A stretch of DNA of 64,000 bases from Pelecanus crispus (Eukaryota > Chordata > Aves > Pelecaniformes > Pelecanidae), in assembly GCF_030463565.1 (NCBI RefSeq), contig NC_134662.1, positions 4,751,001 to 4,815,000 on the forward strand, read 5' to 3'. Every line of letters begins with the position of its first letter. Within the stretch, counting starts at the first letter, position 1. Of the stretch, positions 11,970-22,584 are shown piece by piece. The position numbers and the translations under genes are program-made. The notes under the pieces were generated by a model. It ran no database searches. It had not been told where the DNA came from and saw only the letters and a list, made by a program, of their open reading frames with translations.

Positions 11970-14900
11970 CTAGATGCAGGTCTCGCTGCCGGCTGTCCCC
12001 TGCTCCAGGGTCTGCAGCCTGCGGGTCAGCGCCTGCGCCCGCCGGGCATGCTGCCTGCGCAGGGCACCTGCCTGCACCTCCAGCCGCCGCAGCTGGGCTG
12101 CCTGCTTCCGCCGGGCGCCGCGGTACGCCAGGGCCAGTGCGCTGCGGGCACCGCGCTCAGCGTCCCGGCCCGGGGCGCGAGGGGATCGCACGGGCAGGAG
12201 GGAGCACGGGTTTGGGGGTTGCAGGAAGGGACCATGCTCTTGGGGTGTGCGGGAGGGGACTGCGCATCAGGGGTGTGCAGGATGGGACCGCATTTTTGGG
12301 GTGTGCAGGATGGGACTGCGCTTTTGGGGTGTGCAAGAAGGGACTATGGTTTTGGGGTGTGCAATATGGCACAGTGGTTTTGGGCTGAGCAGGAAGGGAC
12401 CGCGCTTTTGGGGTGTGCAGGAAGGGACCGCGCTTTTGGGGTGTGCAGGAAGGGACCGCGCTTTTGGGGTGTGCAATATGGGACCACGCTTTTGGGGTGT
12501 GCAATATGGGACAGCGTTTTTAGGGTGAGCAAGAAGGGACCGCACTTTTGGGGTGTGCAGGTAGGGACCGCAATTTTGGGGTGTGCAGGTAGGGACCACA
12601 CATCGGGGATATGCAGGGAGGGACTGTGGTTTTGGGGTGTGCAGGGAGGGACCACATACTGGGGATGTGCAATATGGGACAGCGTTTTTGGGGTGTGCAA
12701 GAAGGGACCGTGGCTTTGGGATGTGCAGGAGGGGACCGTGGCTTTGGGATGTGCAGGAGGGGACCGTGCATCTGGGGCAGGCAGGGGGAGATGCGCATGC
12801 AGGACATGCAGGAAGGCACCGTGTTTTCAGGGCCCAGCGGGGAAGCGGGTGCCTCCTGCCCACCTGTGAGCGTGGAAGAAGTCTGCGGTGATGGCGACGC
12901 ACTGCGCCTGCTGCGCGCGGCTGGCGGCACTGCTCTGCTCCAGGGCCAGTGCCAGAGCCTGCGCCCGGGCATGCAGCTCCTCCACCCTGGGGACACCCGC
13001 ATGGCAGCCAGCCCACCACGCTGCCCGGTGTCGGCATGGCTCCCCGTGGCAAGGCCGTGGCATGCTGGGGAGGTTTCTTACCGGGCCAGGGCATGGAGCA
13101 GCTCTTCCCCCATCCTCTCCGGGTCTGGAAGGTGTCGGGGAGCCGCTGCTCCCACCCGGCCAGTTTGGGCATCCTGCAGAGGCTGGGTGTGGGTCCCAGC
13201 CCTGGGGAGACCCCCGGCTATGGGGAGGGTCCCCAGGGGGAGGTCGGAGTGATCCTTACCTCCTCGCTGCTGCTGGAGCTGCTGGGGGGGCTGGGGGGGC
13301 GGCGGGGCCCCCCATCCCATTCCCACTCCAGATGCTGGAGCACCAGGCGCAGCGCAGCCTCCCGCGGCCCCTGCCCGGCCACCAGCACCTCCAGGCCCCG
13401 CTTCTCCCTCTCCGCCAGCTGCAGCCGCATCTTCAGGTCGGCCATGGCCTCCTGGCAGGGCAGCGGCATCACCGCCGGGCGAGGGAAAATGAGGCATGGC
13501 CCCGACCGCCCTGGCTCCGCTCCCTCCCACTGTGCATCACCCCCTGCCCTTCTCCCAGCTGCTCTGCTCAAAGCCTGGACCCCACCGAGAGCCGGGGAGG
13601 GACCCAGGCATCCAGCCCCCCCCAAACCCCCACATCTCACCTTGAGCATCGCCAAATCCTGCAGCAGCTCCGCTTTCTCCGGCCGCCTCCAGCCGGGCAG
13701 GAGAGCCCTGGCATCCCGCAGCACCTGCTCGGCCCGGGCTCGGGCGTCCTCGCTGCAGCGGGTGCTGGCGCGAGCGGGCGCCGGGGCGTCGTGCAGGGAC
13801 GCCTCCACGGCCGCCTGCTCCGCACGCAGCCGGCGAATGTGCTCGCGCAGGGCCCCCTCCTCCATCCCGCGGGGTGCCGGGATGCTGCAGGGACGGGGAC
13901 GCGGCTGGGGTGGGCACGGGGGCACCCAGGGACAGCTCAGCCCTGGCCCAGCATCGTGCCCCCCACCTCTCCTCCCCCGGTACCTCTGCAGCCTGGGGCA
14001 GCCGCCGTCTCTGCTCTCCTCCTGGCCATCCGGCTCCGCTCGGCCCGGGAGCTGCGGCCCCTCCGTCGGCGTGGGGCTGGACCCCCATCCGTGCCCTGGG
14101 CTCTGCTCCCGCGTGGCTCCTAGGCACGGGGCAGGCAGCGTTCGGGCGGGTTGTCCCGTCCGTGCCCTCAGGGGCTCTGTGGGGTCTGGGGCTCCCCAGC
14201 GTCCTTCCTGCATCCCCCTGATATCCATAAGGATCTGCCCAGCATCCTCCCAGCACCTTCCCTGCATCCCCTTGATATCTGCCCGCATCCTCCCTGCATC
14301 CCGCTGGCATCCTCCTGATACCCCTCCAGTATCCCTCGAGCATCCCGCTGCATCCCCTCGTACATCCCCTCTGCTCCCTCCCTGCATCCCCCAATATCCC
14401 CCACATCCCCTCTGCTCCCTCCCTGCATCCCCCCAATATCCCCCAGCATCCCTCCTGCACCCCCCTGGCATCCTCCCCACAAACTCCCCAGCATCCCCCC
14501 AGCTCCCCCCTCCACCCTGCAGCCCCCCCGGCTGGCACTCACCGCCACGGGCACCGTCCTCCTCCTCCCTGCCCAGCTTCGCCCGCATCAGGTCGAGGAG
14601 GGCGGCGTAGGCCCCCCCGCAGCGCTCGCTGCAGGGAGAGGGGCTCAGCGTGGCACCGCAGGCTGCCCCCGTCCCCGTCCCCCAGCCCCATCACCATCCC
14701 CATCCCTGTCCCCCATTCCCCATCCCAGTCCCCGTCCCCATCCCCATCCCCGTCCCCATCCCTGTCCCCTGTTCCCCGTCCCCATCCCCATTCCCATCCC
14801 TGTCCCCCGTCCCCCATCCCCGTCCCCATCCCCATCCCTGTCCCCCATTCCCTGTCTCCCATCCCCGTTTCCCATCCCTGTCCCTGTCCCCATCCCTGTC

Positions 14901-17164
14901 CCCCATTCCCCATCCCCATCCCTGTCCCCTGTTCCCCATCCCTGACCCCCATTCCCCATCCCCCATCCCTGTCCCCCATTCTCCATCCCTGTCCCCCGTT
15001 CCCCATCCCCATCCCCATCCCTGTCCCCCGTTCCCCATCCCCATCCCTGTCCCCTGTTCCCCATCCCCATCCCTGACCCCCGTTCCCCTTCCCCATCCCC
15101 GTCCCCCATCCCTGTCCCCCATTCCCCATCCCTGTCCCTGTCCCCATCCCTGACCCCCGTTCCCCTTCCCCATCCCCGTCCCCCATCCCTGTCCCCCATT
15201 CCCCATCCCTGTCCCTGTCCCCATCCCTGTCCCCCATTCCCCTTCCCCATCCCTGACCACGTTCCCCATCCCCCATCCCTGTCCCCCATTCCCCATCCCC
15301 GTCCCCCATTCCCCATCCCCGTCCCCGTCCCCATCCCTGTCCCCCATTCCCCTTCCCCATCCCTGTCCCCATCCCCATCCCTGACCACGTTCCCCATCCC
15401 CCATCCCTGCCCCCCATTCCCCATCCCTGTCCCCATCCCTGTCCCCGTCCCCATCCCTGTCCCCCGTTCCCTGTCCCCGTTCCCTGTCCCTGTCCCCCAT
15501 CCCCGTCCCCGTCCCCACCTGCAGCGCAGGGCCAGGCGCAGGGCGGTGCTGCGGGACTCGTGCTGGCCCAGCACCATGCTGAGCCGCTCCGCATCGCTCT
15601 TGCACTCCTGCAGCGCGGCCGCCAGCTGCCGGTTCACCTCCTGCAGCCTCCCCAGGCACCTGGGCACCGCCGGCACCCGCGGTTAACCCCACGGCCAGGG
15701 CCTGGCGCCGTGCCTCAGTTTCCCCGCCGGCGAAAGGCTCGGCAGCCCCTGGGGCTGGGGACTTACCCCTGCAGCTGATGCACCCGCTGCTCCTGCTCCC
15801 GGCCGGCGCCCTCCGAGGGCTGGGGGGAGAGGGGGCTATGGGGCTGCGTGCCGTGGGGCTGAGCGCTGTGGGGCTGAGCGCCGTCACAACACTGGGGCGG
15901 GTCCTGCAGAGGGGACAGGCAGAGCCCGGGGGCACCGGGGCAGGATCCCACCCGCCGAGCCCCCCGCCGTGCCGCAGCTGCAGCCCACCCCAGCCCCACG
16001 CTCACCTGGGGCAGCTGGGGGTCCCCTTGCCCCGGGGGGCTGCCGAGCCCGGGGGTGCCACTGCTGGAGCCGCCCGGCTCCTCCAGCCTGGACAGAGCAT
16101 CCCGCAGGTCCTGGACCTGCGCCGAGCACTGGGCTGAGCCCCCGGGGCCTCTCCGGTGGCACCCCGAGGGCTGAACCAGGGCAGTGCCCCTGCCTTGCCG
16201 TGTCCCCGGCACCCACCTTCTGCTGCAGCCGGTCACGCTCCCCCCGCAGCGCCCGCAGCGAGGCGGTGGCCCGGCTCAGCTCCTCGTCCCGGTGCCCCAG
16301 GGCCACCCGCAGCGCCGCGTTCCTCGCCGCCGCCGCTGCCACTGCCGCCTCCTCCACCGGCAGCCCCTCGCCTGCTCCCTCCTCCGGGCCCCGGTGCGTC
16401 GCCCTCCCAGCCCAGCCCAGTGTCCGGTCCAGCGCCTCCAGGCTCTGGGGATACGGGGCCCGTCAGCCGGTGCCCATCCCCTTGGCATCTGGGCTGACCA
16501 CGCCGGCGTGGCTCACCTTGGCCACCCGCGCCCACTCCTCTCCTGGCACAGGCTGCACCGGTGCCCACCGGTGCCGGGAGAAGACGGCGCGCTCCAGCGA
16601 GCTCACGGCGTGCTGCAGGTCCGCGAAGAGGTCAGGGCCGTGGGCTGGGGAGAGGCAGCGCGGCCAGGGTCAGGTCCCTGCAGCGAGCTGCTGGCACGGC
16701 ATGGCACGGCACGGCATGGCACGGCACGGCACGGCGCACCCACCTTCCAGACCAGCGGCGGAGTCGAGCATGCCGTCGAGGCGCCGGGGCTGCGGGCTGG
16801 CAGTGGGGAGGTTGGCGGTGCCCTCCCAGCCCTCCTCATCCTCCCTGTGGGGTGGCGAAGGCTGGAGATGGAGGGGGCCGGGCGGCGGCAGCCCCCGGTG
16901 CCCCACGGCTGCTGTGCGCCGGTACCTGCCCGCGTGGTGCTGCAGCTGCTCGGCTCTGCAGTGCAGCCGGGCCACCGTCGCCAGCAGCCCGGCGATGTGC
17001 TCCTCATAGCGCAGGATGCCCTCGGCGTCCCCCGCCATGTCCTCATTGTCATCCTCATCCTCGTCCTCAACCTTCTCCTCGTCCTCATCCTCCTCCTCGC
17101 CCGGTGTGGGCTGTGGGGGCTGCGGGGACCAGGGGTGTCTGCCCATCCCGGCCCCGGCCAGCAC
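11970..17164 (-). CDS. USHBP1: USHBP1 (harmonin-binding coiled-coil protein, MCC2), 14 coding exons
   Basis: This is an MCC-related coiled-coil protein that in mammals binds PDZ domains of harmonin (USH1C). Exons in transcript order: 17164-16926, 16844-16744, 16644-16517, 16444-16217, 16116-16006, 15903-15767, 15659-15519, 14628-14543, 14119-13984, 13884-13641, 13451-13260, 13173-13082, 12986-12864 and 12141-11970. All junctions are GT-AG and in phase. The sum is 710 codons, close to the remembered 703 residues of human. Human-like blocks include [58 protein letters not shown] and [13 protein letters not shown]. The N-terminal part is acidic (about residues 25-45). The chain ends ETCI, a class I PDZ ligand. 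The start chosen at 17164 is uncertain; an upstream exon around 17450 with a GC donor is possible. Four introns carry tandem arrays. Confidence 0.9.
12219..12780. repeat. 28-bp minisatellite in the last USHBP1 intron
   Basis: This is about twenty copies of a 28-bp unit reading GGAAGGGACCGCGC then TTTTGGGGTGTGCA, with drifted copies at the ends. It occupies most of the intron 12142-12863. The G-rich strand is the plus strand, the template strand for USHBP1. Confidence 0.92.
14205..14500. repeat. Degenerate short tandem repeat in USHBP1 intron (CCTGCATCCCC type)
   Basis: These are irregular repeats around CTCCCTGCATCCC with ATATCC or AGCATCC variants. They fill most of the intron between the exons at 13984-14119 and 14543-14628. 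Confidence 0.75.
14660..15517. repeat. GGGGAT/GGGGAC array with G-quadruplex potential, USHBP1 intron
   Basis: About 860 bases are built from CCCCATCCC, CCCCGTCCC and CCCTGTCCCCC blocks (plus strand). The USHBP1 sense strand therefore reads GGGGATGGGGACAGGGATGG and variants. Four-run G3-G5 motifs with 2-4 base loops recur throughout. It fills the 890-base intron 14629-15518, and the upstream exon's donor (CAG|GTGGGGACGGGG) merges into it. Confidence 0.93.
16685..16737. repeat. Pentanucleotide repeat GGCAC/GGCAT, USHBP1 intron
   Basis: About ten copies of GGCAC or GGCAT lie in the intron between the exons at 16517-16644 and 16744-16844. This is the same 5-mer motif as the array at 9321-9731, in reverse complement. 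Confidence 0.85.
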
Positions 17165-17875
17165 CAGGGGACGGAGGGGCTGATATCCGCTGGGATTTGC
17201 CAGGATGGGGATAGGGACGGATGAGTTTTGGCCACCAGCCGACTGGCCACAGAGCCTCGCCCCACTCTCCAGAGCCAGGGCTGAGCAGGACCTGGTGCTA
17301 CCACACTACCGCGTACCAGAGCCTGGCACCGGGACCAGGGGTGCCCGTGGCTGAGGGATGCCCGTGGGGGGCACGAGGAGGCCCTCGGCCGCGTGGGACC
17401 AGCCCCTGGCAGCGCCCATCCCGCCGGACACCCCACTTGCCTTCTCCATCCCGGCCGCCTCCTGCCTGCGCTGCCCCGCACCGGCCAGCGCCTGTCCCCA
17501 GGGCTCGCCCCGCTTCCACGGCCGGCGCTCCCGGTGCGTCCCGGTGCGTCCCGGCGCGTCCCGGTGCGTCCCGGCTGGCTGCGGGCTGTGCCGCCGGCCC
17601 CTGCCCTGGGCCTTTCCCTGTCCTTGTTCCTGCCGAGATTTCCTCTTCCTCAGCGGCCCCAGCGCAGGCTCCTGCGCTTAACCGTTACGCTGCCCCGTGC
17701 CCCGGCCGGCAGCGCAGCCATTTCGGGGGGCTCTGCCCCCCAACACTGACCCTCCCTGCTCTGCCCCACGGCACCTGGGCCCCACGCTGGACCCTCCCCG
17801 TGTGCCCGGGCTCCCTCGTGCCCAGCTGGGAGGACGCACCCAACTTTGCAGCCTTGAGCATCCCCCAGAACACAG
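17165..17875. other. USHBP1 5' flank
   Basis: This is GC-rich sequence upstream of the chosen USHBP1 start, with a short GTCCCGGTGCGTCCCGG-type repeat near 17520-17575. On the minus strand an ATG near 17450 precedes GAGAAG|GCAAGT, which could be a GC-AG first exon. This is not established. Confidence 0.4.
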
Positions 17876-18968
17876 TGGGGTGCAGGGGTGTGCATGAGCA
17901 TTTGGGGTGCTCGGAGGCATTGCTTGGGGTGCTGGGGTGCGCAGGGCTGGGAGGGAGCCAGCCCGGGGGTGCTGTGGGCAGTGCGTGGGTTTTTAGGTGC
18001 TGGAGGGTGGTGTCTGGGGTGCAAAGGGGTGCTGCAAGGGTATTTAGGGTGCAGGGGGGTCAGTGCGTGGGTGCTGGAGGGTGCTGCGTGGGTGTTTGGA
18101 GTGCTGGGACAGAGCAGGGTATTTGGGGTGCAGAGGGGGTGATGCAAGGGGGAGTGCATGGGTATTTGGGGTGCAGGGGGTGGTGCATGGGTGCAAGAGG
18201 TGAGCATGGGTGCTTAGGGTGCAGGGGAGTGTGTATGGGTGCAGGGGGGTGTGCATGCGTATTTGGGGTGCAGGGGATGGTGCATGGGTGCAGAAAGGTG
18301 TATATGGGTATTTGGGGTGCAGGGGGTGGTGCATGGGTGCAAGAGGTGAGCATGGGTGCTTAGGGTGCAGGGGAGTGTGCATGGGTGCAGGGGGGTGTGC
18401 ATGCGTATTTGGGGTGCAGCGGATGGTGCATGGGCGCAGGGGAATGTGCATGGGTATTTGGGGTGCAGGGGACAGCACATGGGTGCAGGGGGATGTGCAT
18501 GGGTATTTGGGGTGCAGGGGATGGTGCGTGGGTGCAGGGGGGTGTGCATGGGTATTTGGGGTGCAGGGGACGGTGCATGGGTGCAGGGGGATGTGCATGG
18601 GTATTTGGGGTGCAGGGGACGGTGCGTGGGTGCAGGAAGGTGTATGTGGGTGCTTAGGGTGCAGGGGGTGGTGCATGGGTGCAGGGGGGTGTAGATGGGT
18701 GCTCAGGGTGCAGGGGGTGGTGCATGGGTGCAGGGGGGTGTAGATGGGTGCTCAGGGTGCAGGGGGTGGTGCTTAGGGTGCAGGGGGTGGTGCATGGGTG
18801 CAGGGGGGTGTAGATGGGTGCTCAGGGTGCAGGGGGTGGTGCATGGGTGCAGGGGGGTGTAGATGGGTGCTCAGGGTGCAGGGGGTGGTGCTTAGGGTGC
18901 AGGGGGTGGTGCATGGGTGCAGGGGTTGTGCATGGGTATTTGGGGTGCGGGGGGGTGCATGGGTGTCT
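17876..18968. repeat. 49-bp minisatellite upstream of BABAM1
   Basis: This is a large G-rich array with units containing GTGCATGGGTATTTGGGG and GTGCATGGGTGCAGGGG. Neighbouring TATTT blocks are 49 bases apart (for example 18455 and 18504). The right part (18660-18910) switches to a related variant with GTGCTCAGGGTGCAGGGGG. It ends about 50 bases before the BABAM1 promoter. Confidence 0.92.
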
Positions 18969-19004
18969 GCATTCAGGGTGCCAGGGTGCTCCCCTGCCCC
19001 GCGT

Positions 19005-19100
19005 GCCCGGCTGGGCCCCAAGAACTACAACTCCCAGCAGCCCCCGCGCGACGCCGCTTCCGGCCGGTTCCGGGCGGGGCTCGTGCGGCCGGCAGCGGGT
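19005..19100 (+). promoter_or_regulatory. BABAM1 promoter with ZNF143-like and ETS-like sites
   Basis: A short stretch of unique sequence lies between two minisatellites. AACTACAACTCCCAGCAG at 19023-19040 closely matches the ZNF143/SBS element (ACTACAAYTCCCAGCATGC). GCTTCCGG and GTTCCGGGCGGGGC downstream resemble ETS and Sp1 sites. No TATA box is seen. The BABAM1 start codon lies 1.1 kb further on, after an acceptor ending CCCCGCAG near 20121, so a non-coding first exon here is inferred. Confidence 0.65.
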
Positions 19101-19104
19101 GTGC

Positions 19105-20090
19105 GCGCGCCGGGGGGTGCGGGGGGGGGGTGCGTGGGTCGGGGGGTGCGTGAAGAGCGGGTGCGCGGGGCCAGGGGGTTCGGGAGGGTGCGAGGGTCGG
19201 GGGGGGGCGTGGGGCAGGGGGGTGCATGGGCGGGGGGTGCACAGAGCGGGGGGGGCCCGGGGGGTGCACGGAGCAGGGGGTGCGTGAGCAGGGGGTGCAT
19301 GGGGTGGGGGGTGCGTGGGCAGGGGGTGCACGGAGCAGGGGGGGGACACGAGCAAGGGGGGCACAGCGTGGGGGGGGTCCAGGGGGTGCATCAGCAGGGG
19401 GGTGCGTGGGGCAGGGGGTGCGTGAGCAGGGGGTGCACAGAACGGGAGGGTCCAGGGGGTGCATGGGGCAGGGGGGGCTGCGTGAGCAGGGGGTGCACGG
19501 AGCAGGGGGTTCATGGGGTGGGGGCTGCGTGAGCAGGGAGTGCACAGAACGGGGGGGCCCGAGGGGTGCATGGGGCAGGGGGGGTGTGTGAGCTGGGGGT
19601 GCATGGAGCAGGGGGGTGCGTGGAGCAGGGGGGTGCACAGGGCGGGGGGTGCACAGAACGGGGGGGTCCAGGGGGTGCATGAGCATGGGGTGCACAGAAT
19701 GGGGGGGTCCAGGGGGTGCATGAGCAGGGAGTGCACAGAACAGGGGGTGCACAGAACGGGGGGGTCCAGGGGGTGCATGAGCATGGGGTGCACAGAACGG
19801 GGGGGGTCCAGGGGGTGCATGAGCAGGGGGTGCACAGAACAGGGGGGTCCAGGGGGTGCATGAGCAGGGAGTGCACAGAACAGGGGGGTCCAGGGGGTGC
19901 ATGCAGCAGGAGGGTGCCCGCAGCTGGGGTACATGAGCATGGGGGTGCATGGAGCAGAGGGGTGCACAGAGCAGGGGGTTTATAGGGTGGGGGGTGCATG
20001 AGCAGGGGGTGCACAGAATGGGGGGTTCCAGGGGGTGCGTGAGGCAGGGGTACGTGAGCAGGGGGTGCACGGAGCAGGGGGGCCCCGGGG
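19105..20090. repeat. About 41-bp G-rich minisatellite, BABAM1 5' intron
   Basis: These are tandem copies of a unit containing GGGGGTCCAGGGGGTGCATG, AGCAGGGGGTGCACAGAACG and variants. The left end is shorter and more diverged. It occupies nearly all of the inferred intron between the BABAM1 promoter and the coding start. Confidence 0.92.
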
Positions 20091-20160
20091 GCACAGGGCT
20101 GCAGCAGCGCTGACGCCCCGCAGCCACCCGGCATCGGTCCCCAGCACCGCCGGAGCCGCC

Positions 20161-22584
20161 ATGGAGCGTGGCTGCGTGATGGACACGTCGGAACCGGGCA
20201 GCGCCGCCGAGGAGGAGGAGGAGAAGGTGACGGAGCCGCGGCCCAGGACCCGCTCCAACCCCGAGGGGGCCGAGGATCGGGCCCTGAGCGCCCAGGCCAG
20301 TGTGGGCAACCGCAGCGAGGGGGAGGGCGAGGCGGCCAGCGCCGACGACAGCCCGCAGGGCACGGCTGCGCCCGACGGCACCGCCTGGCCCGGCCCCGCG
20401 CCCCCCACCGAGGTCCAGGTGAAGACGCCGCGGGTGAACTGCCCCGAGAAGGTGGTGAGTGTCTGCGGGGAGCGTGGCGCGGCCCCGATGCCGGGGTGAG
20501 GGGCTGCGGGGGGCTCAGCCGTGGCTCTCTTCCCTGCAGATCATCTGCCTGGACCTGGCAGAGGAGATGGCTCTGCCCAAACTGGAGTCCTTCAATGGGT
20601 GAGTGTTGGGGGCTGCTCCCAGGACCCCCGGGGACCCCAGCTTTCCCAGGGGACAGGCGCAGTTGGGGCCCGGGGTGATGCTGGTCCCCGCTGAGCTCCG
20701 GCCCCCGCGGCAGGTCCAAGACCAACGCGCTGAACATCTCGCAGAAGATGATCGAGATGTTCGTGAGGACGAAGCACAAGATCGACAAGTGCCACGAGTT
20801 CGCGCTGGTGGTGGTGAACAACGACGCCACGTGGGTGAGCGGGGCCGCGGGGACGGGGATGGGGCTGGCGACGGGTTCGGCTCCGCGCCCCCCTCACCCC
20901 GGCTCCTCTCAGCTCTCAGGGTTCACCTCGGACCCCCGCGAGGTCTGCAGCTGCCTCTACGACCTGGAGACCGTCGTCTGCAAATCATTCAGTATCCCAC
21001 CGCCTGCGGGGCTGGGACAGGGGGCCAGGACCCCACGGGGTCCCTTGGGTGCAAATGGGGTCCCTTGGGTGCAAACAAGGTCCCTCTGGCATAAGTGGGG
21101 ACCCTCCAAGCCCGTTGCCTGCAGATGGCAGCAGATCCGCGGCCTCGCTGGCATCCCCGGCACAGCCGAGCCGGCTGCGGCACAGATCGGTGTTGGCGTT
21201 TGAGGCCGGAGGGTCGAACCGAGCCCCTGAATCCCCCAAGGCAGGTTTTAACGCCGGACCCTCCAGACCCACCAAACACCCGTTTTTATCGGTGTTTTCT
21301 CCCCACCCTGGTCCATCCCCCGTGCCCGGTGCGATCGCTTCCCTCTGCGGGAGCTTCCCGGGTGCCCCGGTGCCAGCGTGGCCGCCGGGCCGGGGTGCGG
21401 GAGGTCCCCGGGGCGGGCAGGGGTCCGTGTGCCAGGATCAGTCCTTACCTGGGGCTGCAGATCTGGAAGGGCTCTTCAACCTGATGTGAGTACGGCCGGG
21501 GGGGCGGCGGGGGCTCTGCGGGGGGTCGGGGCGCCCACCCTGGCTACGAATTTTCTGCTTTGCTATAAAACCGCCGCGAGCTGTTGACCCCGACGGCTCC
21601 TGGGGTGGGTGCTGCTTTCCCAGTGCCAGCCCAGAGCTGTCAGCAGACGGTCATTAAGTTTTAACGAGGTGGGGACGGTCCCTGAGCCGCCTCTGTCCTG
21701 GCGCAGCCAGCAGAAGATCGAGCTGCCGGTGACGGAGAACGTGCAGACCATCCCGCCGCCATACGTGGTCCGGACCATCCTGGTGTTCGGCCGCCCAGGC
21801 TGCCAGCCCCAGTTCTCCATGTCGGAGCACATGAAGGTAGGTCCCCTCCCTGTCCCCCACCCTGGGTGAGCTCGGTGGCTCCGGGTCCATCCTGGCATGT
21901 GGAAGAGCTTCCCGGTGCCGTTCCCAGCTTCTCAGAATCATTGAATCGTTTAGGTTGGAAAAGACCTTTAAGAGCATCCAGTCCAACCATTAACCCAACA
22001 CTGCCAAGCCCACCACTAAACCAATTAAGGGCAGAGTCATAATTTCACGTTTCCTGGCTTGGTGGCTGGATTATTTTTTAACGAAAGTAAAAACTAGGAG
22101 TCATTAAGGTTGGAAAGGATCTCTAAGATCATCAGCCCAACCATCACCCCACCACCCCCATGCCCACTAAACCATGCCCACTAAACCTTGCAGAAGATGC
22201 TGCAGTGCCCCTACTTCTTCTTTGATGTGGTTTACATCCACAACGGGGTGGAGGAGAAGGACGACGAGACGAGCTGGAAGGTAAACGCGGGACGGGGCGT
22301 CCCCCCCGCCACGGCTTGCGGGGGGGGGCTGTGTGTGCCCCCCACCCCTCCCGCGCTGCCCGTCCCCGCGCGTGTCCCCGCAGGAGATGTACGCCTTCTT
22401 CAGCAGCCTGGACACCAAAGGCACCAACTACAAGTACGAGGTGTCGCTGACGGGGCCGGCCGTGGAGCTGCACAACTGCATGGCCAAGCTGCTGGCGCAC
22501 CCGCTGCAGCGGCCCTTCCAGACCCACGCGGCGTACAGTCTGCTGGAGGAGGACGAGCCCCCCGAGATCGAAGCCACCGTCTGA
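20161..22584 (+). CDS. BABAM1: BABAM1 (MERIT40/NBA1), BRCA1-A and BRISC complex scaffold
   Basis: BABAM1 holds together the BRCA1-A complex (DNA damage, K63-deubiquitination) and the cytosolic BRISC complex. Exons: 20161-20454, 20540-20598, 20714-20834, 20913-20991, 21461-21485, 21707-21836, 22194-22280 and 22384-22584. The sum is 332 codons (331 aa against 329 remembered for human). After an acidic N terminus the protein reads EPRPRTRSNPEGAEDRALSA, then a VWA-like domain from VNCPEKVIICLDLAEEM through SQKMIEMFVRTKHKIDK, ELPVTENVQTIPPPYVVRTI and CPYFFFDVVYIHNG. It ends YSLLEEDEPPEIEATV, the tail that in human binds BRE. All junctions are GT-AG and in phase. Exon 5 is only 25 nt. Intron 6 contains a CR1 fragment that reaches the exon 7 acceptor. 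No canonical AATAAA is evident downstream before the array at 22905. Confidence 0.97.
21931..22190 (-). mobile_element. CR1 LINE 3'-end fragment in BABAM1 intron 6
   Basis: The stretch starts AGAATCATTGAATCGTTTAG and continues GGTTGGAAAAGACCTTTAAG, the reverse complement of an avian CR1 3' end. It contains the same two terminal modules separated by an AT-rich spacer as the copies at 41968 and 42650. CR1-like CCCATGCCCACTAAACC is duplicated immediately before the exon 7 acceptor at 22193. Confidence 0.88.

Noticed and set aside
12949-14610. 553-codon plus-strand open frame opposite USHBP1
   Set aside because: It is antisense to well-supported USHBP1 exons and reflects high GC. No domain is recognisable.
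14691-15935. 400-codon GDGDG-rich frames over the GGGGAT array
   Set aside because: They cover a USHBP1 intron and two real USHBP1 exons in the wrong frame; they are by-products of the repeat.
17876-18968. TTAGGG words in GTGCTTAGGGTGCAG units, resembling interstitial telomere repeat
   Set aside because: They occur once per long unit and never in tandem, so this is not telomeric sequence.
20455-20510. BABAM1 exon 1 reading through into VSVCGERGAAPMPG
   Set aside because: The human alignment (EKV|IICLDL) and the GTGAGT donor show the exon ends at 20454.
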